Assembly (NCBI GenBank): GCA_947470805.1
Contig: CANIVU010000079.1
Span: forward strand, 1 to 42,581
Length of the DNA stretch: 42,581 nt
Source: Acidobacteriota bacterium
GTDB taxonomy: Bacteria > Acidobacteriota > Terriglobia > Bryobacterales > Bryobacteraceae
Direction: 5' to 3'
Under the pieces are notes generated by a model. The model made no database searches, had not been told where the DNA came from, and was given only the letters and a program-made list of their open reading frames with translations. Below are positions 41,908-42,581 of the stretch, in pieces; the stretch's first letter is position 1; each line of letters opens with the position of its first letter. Position numbers and translations under genes: made by a program.

Positions 41908-42031
41908 GCGCCCCGATTCTAGCAATCGAAAATCGAAAAACGGATCGGGGTCCGCGCGGATGGCGCGCCGACGGTGGGAGGAAGTGGCTTATTGTCTATC
42001 GATTGCAGAGATCTTAAATTTATTTTCAAGT

Positions 42032-42053
42032 CTTGTGACTGACTTTTCCACAG
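42032..42053 (-). repeat. 22-bp repeat, copy 2 (inverted partner at 13951)
   Basis: Exact reverse complement of the sequence at 13951-13972, again in an AT-rich spacer next to the start of a transcription unit. Both copies are followed on the TTTTCCACA side at 6-8 bases by a short A/T run next to a GC step, but the flanks otherwise differ. Confidence 0.85.
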
Positions 42054-42581
42054 AAGTCATTTTTCGCACATTTTGAAGGGCGCGATGGCAGAGGGGCGCC
42101 ATCCAGGGTGCGGAATCAGGCCGGTGACCGACGGGTTGAGGGGCTTCTTTTGGACGATCGGGAAGGCGTGACGGTCCGACACGGCGAGGGACCGGAGGCG
42201 GCGATGATGGTAGATTCGGGGCGAGCCGTGCGGCCGCTCTCGCTTTGTGGCGGCTTTCTCGGGGTTAGGCGGCCACGCTGCGGTTGGGCATCGAGCAGGG
42301 TTGTATCCCGTTCCTGCGGCGGACGCCACGGCGAGGGCGTTTCACAAAATATTTGGAGTGTGGCGGTCGGGGGTGCGGGGTTTGCCGGCGCGGAGAAAGA
42401 CGTTGACCTCTTCCAGCGAGCCGAAGAGGCCGATGAACCTAAATCCGGCAGTCGGCTGAGCCCTCCGAGTTGCATTTTGGCGGAAGATGTTGAAACTGGG
42501 AGGGATGTGGGAAGACAATCCAGGGATGGAGATTCACCCTGCGGGTGAATGGGAAGAAGCACCGAGCCAGCCGATTCCGGA

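Larger units (their letters stand above)
41897..42581. other. 685-base right end, no confident gene
   Basis: Contains the AT-rich stretch 41985-42060 with the 22-bp repeat, then G-rich sequence on the forward strand. Open frames on both strands from 42108 onward have biased, motif-free translations. One reverse frame ending near 42340 reads FIGLFGSLEEVNVFLRAG, which looks more protein-like but has no start and meets a stop upstream near 42540. A small inverted pair ATTCACCC/GGGTGAAT lies at about 42532-42550. Possibly gene remnants. Confidence 0.45.

Noticed and set aside
13951-42053. A 28-kb transposon bounded by the 22-bp inverted repeats
   Set aside because: No target-site duplication, no transposase, and the interior holds uvrC and core repair genes.
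41985-42060. Chromosomal replication origin
   Set aside because: Only one DnaA-box-like site, and no dnaA, dnaN or other origin genes nearby.
42108-42562. Overlapping frames of 146 and 148 residues on both strands at the right end
   Set aside because: Both lack motifs, ribosome sites and natural composition; recorded as gene-free.

Overview
This is high-GC bacterial chromosome carrying about 45 densely packed genes. The best fit is an Acidobacteriota member of the Bryobacterales/Solibacter type. This is inferred from two PEP-CTERM proteins, Tat-exported Gfo/Idh/MocA and TIM-barrel sugar enzymes, a choice-of-anchor I protein, an exported NIPSNAP protein, a secreted amidohydrolase fusion, and many start codons lying a few bases after a TANNAT box. 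No rRNA, tRNA, CRISPR array or intact transposase was seen.

Left part (1-13.9 kb): a partial family 2 glycosyltransferase; two small membrane proteins; recN, converging on an orphan winged-helix/AAA+ ATPase with both stop codons inside one CTAG; a Tat-exported oxidoreductase and a Tat-exported TIM-barrel protein separated by a DUF433/DUF5615 toxin-antitoxin pair; a fatty acid desaturase; a 2-hydroxyacid dehydrogenase; a zinc-ribbon membrane protein; an EamA transporter; a PfkB kinase; and three unidentified genes.

Centre (13.9-27.2 kb): the most unusual locus is at 14087-14845. A short HU-like gene overlaps by ATGA a second gene that encodes an HU-like segment followed by a TIR domain. The second gene is broken by one base at a run of eight G. 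After it come a TPR protein, uvrC, two metallophosphoesterases, a PEP-CTERM protein, a 918-residue amidohydrolase/beta-sandwich/alpha-beta hydrolase fusion, an MFS transporter, a choice-of-anchor I protein, an AcuI-type reductase and a NIPSNAP protein.

Right part (27.2-42.6 kb): an AddB-like nuclease and an AddA-like helicase-nuclease, normally adjacent partners, lie about 5.9 kb apart. Between them are small accessory genes (SRPBCC, two VOC proteins, a PEP-CTERM protein, an exported methyltransferase, unknowns and a HicB/HicA pair). A three-gene reverse-strand operon follows (unknown, sugar-nucleotide epimerase, methyltransferase). The last 0.7 kb has no convincing gene. It holds an exact inverted copy of a 22-bp sequence that also lies just upstream of the HU/TIR locus.

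Functional themes are DNA repair (recN, uvrC, AddA/B-like), export and catabolism of sugars and related compounds, cell-surface glycan synthesis at both edges, and defence or conflict modules (HU/TIR, HicBA, DUF433/DUF5615). All names come from reading motifs and families by eye; no database search was run.
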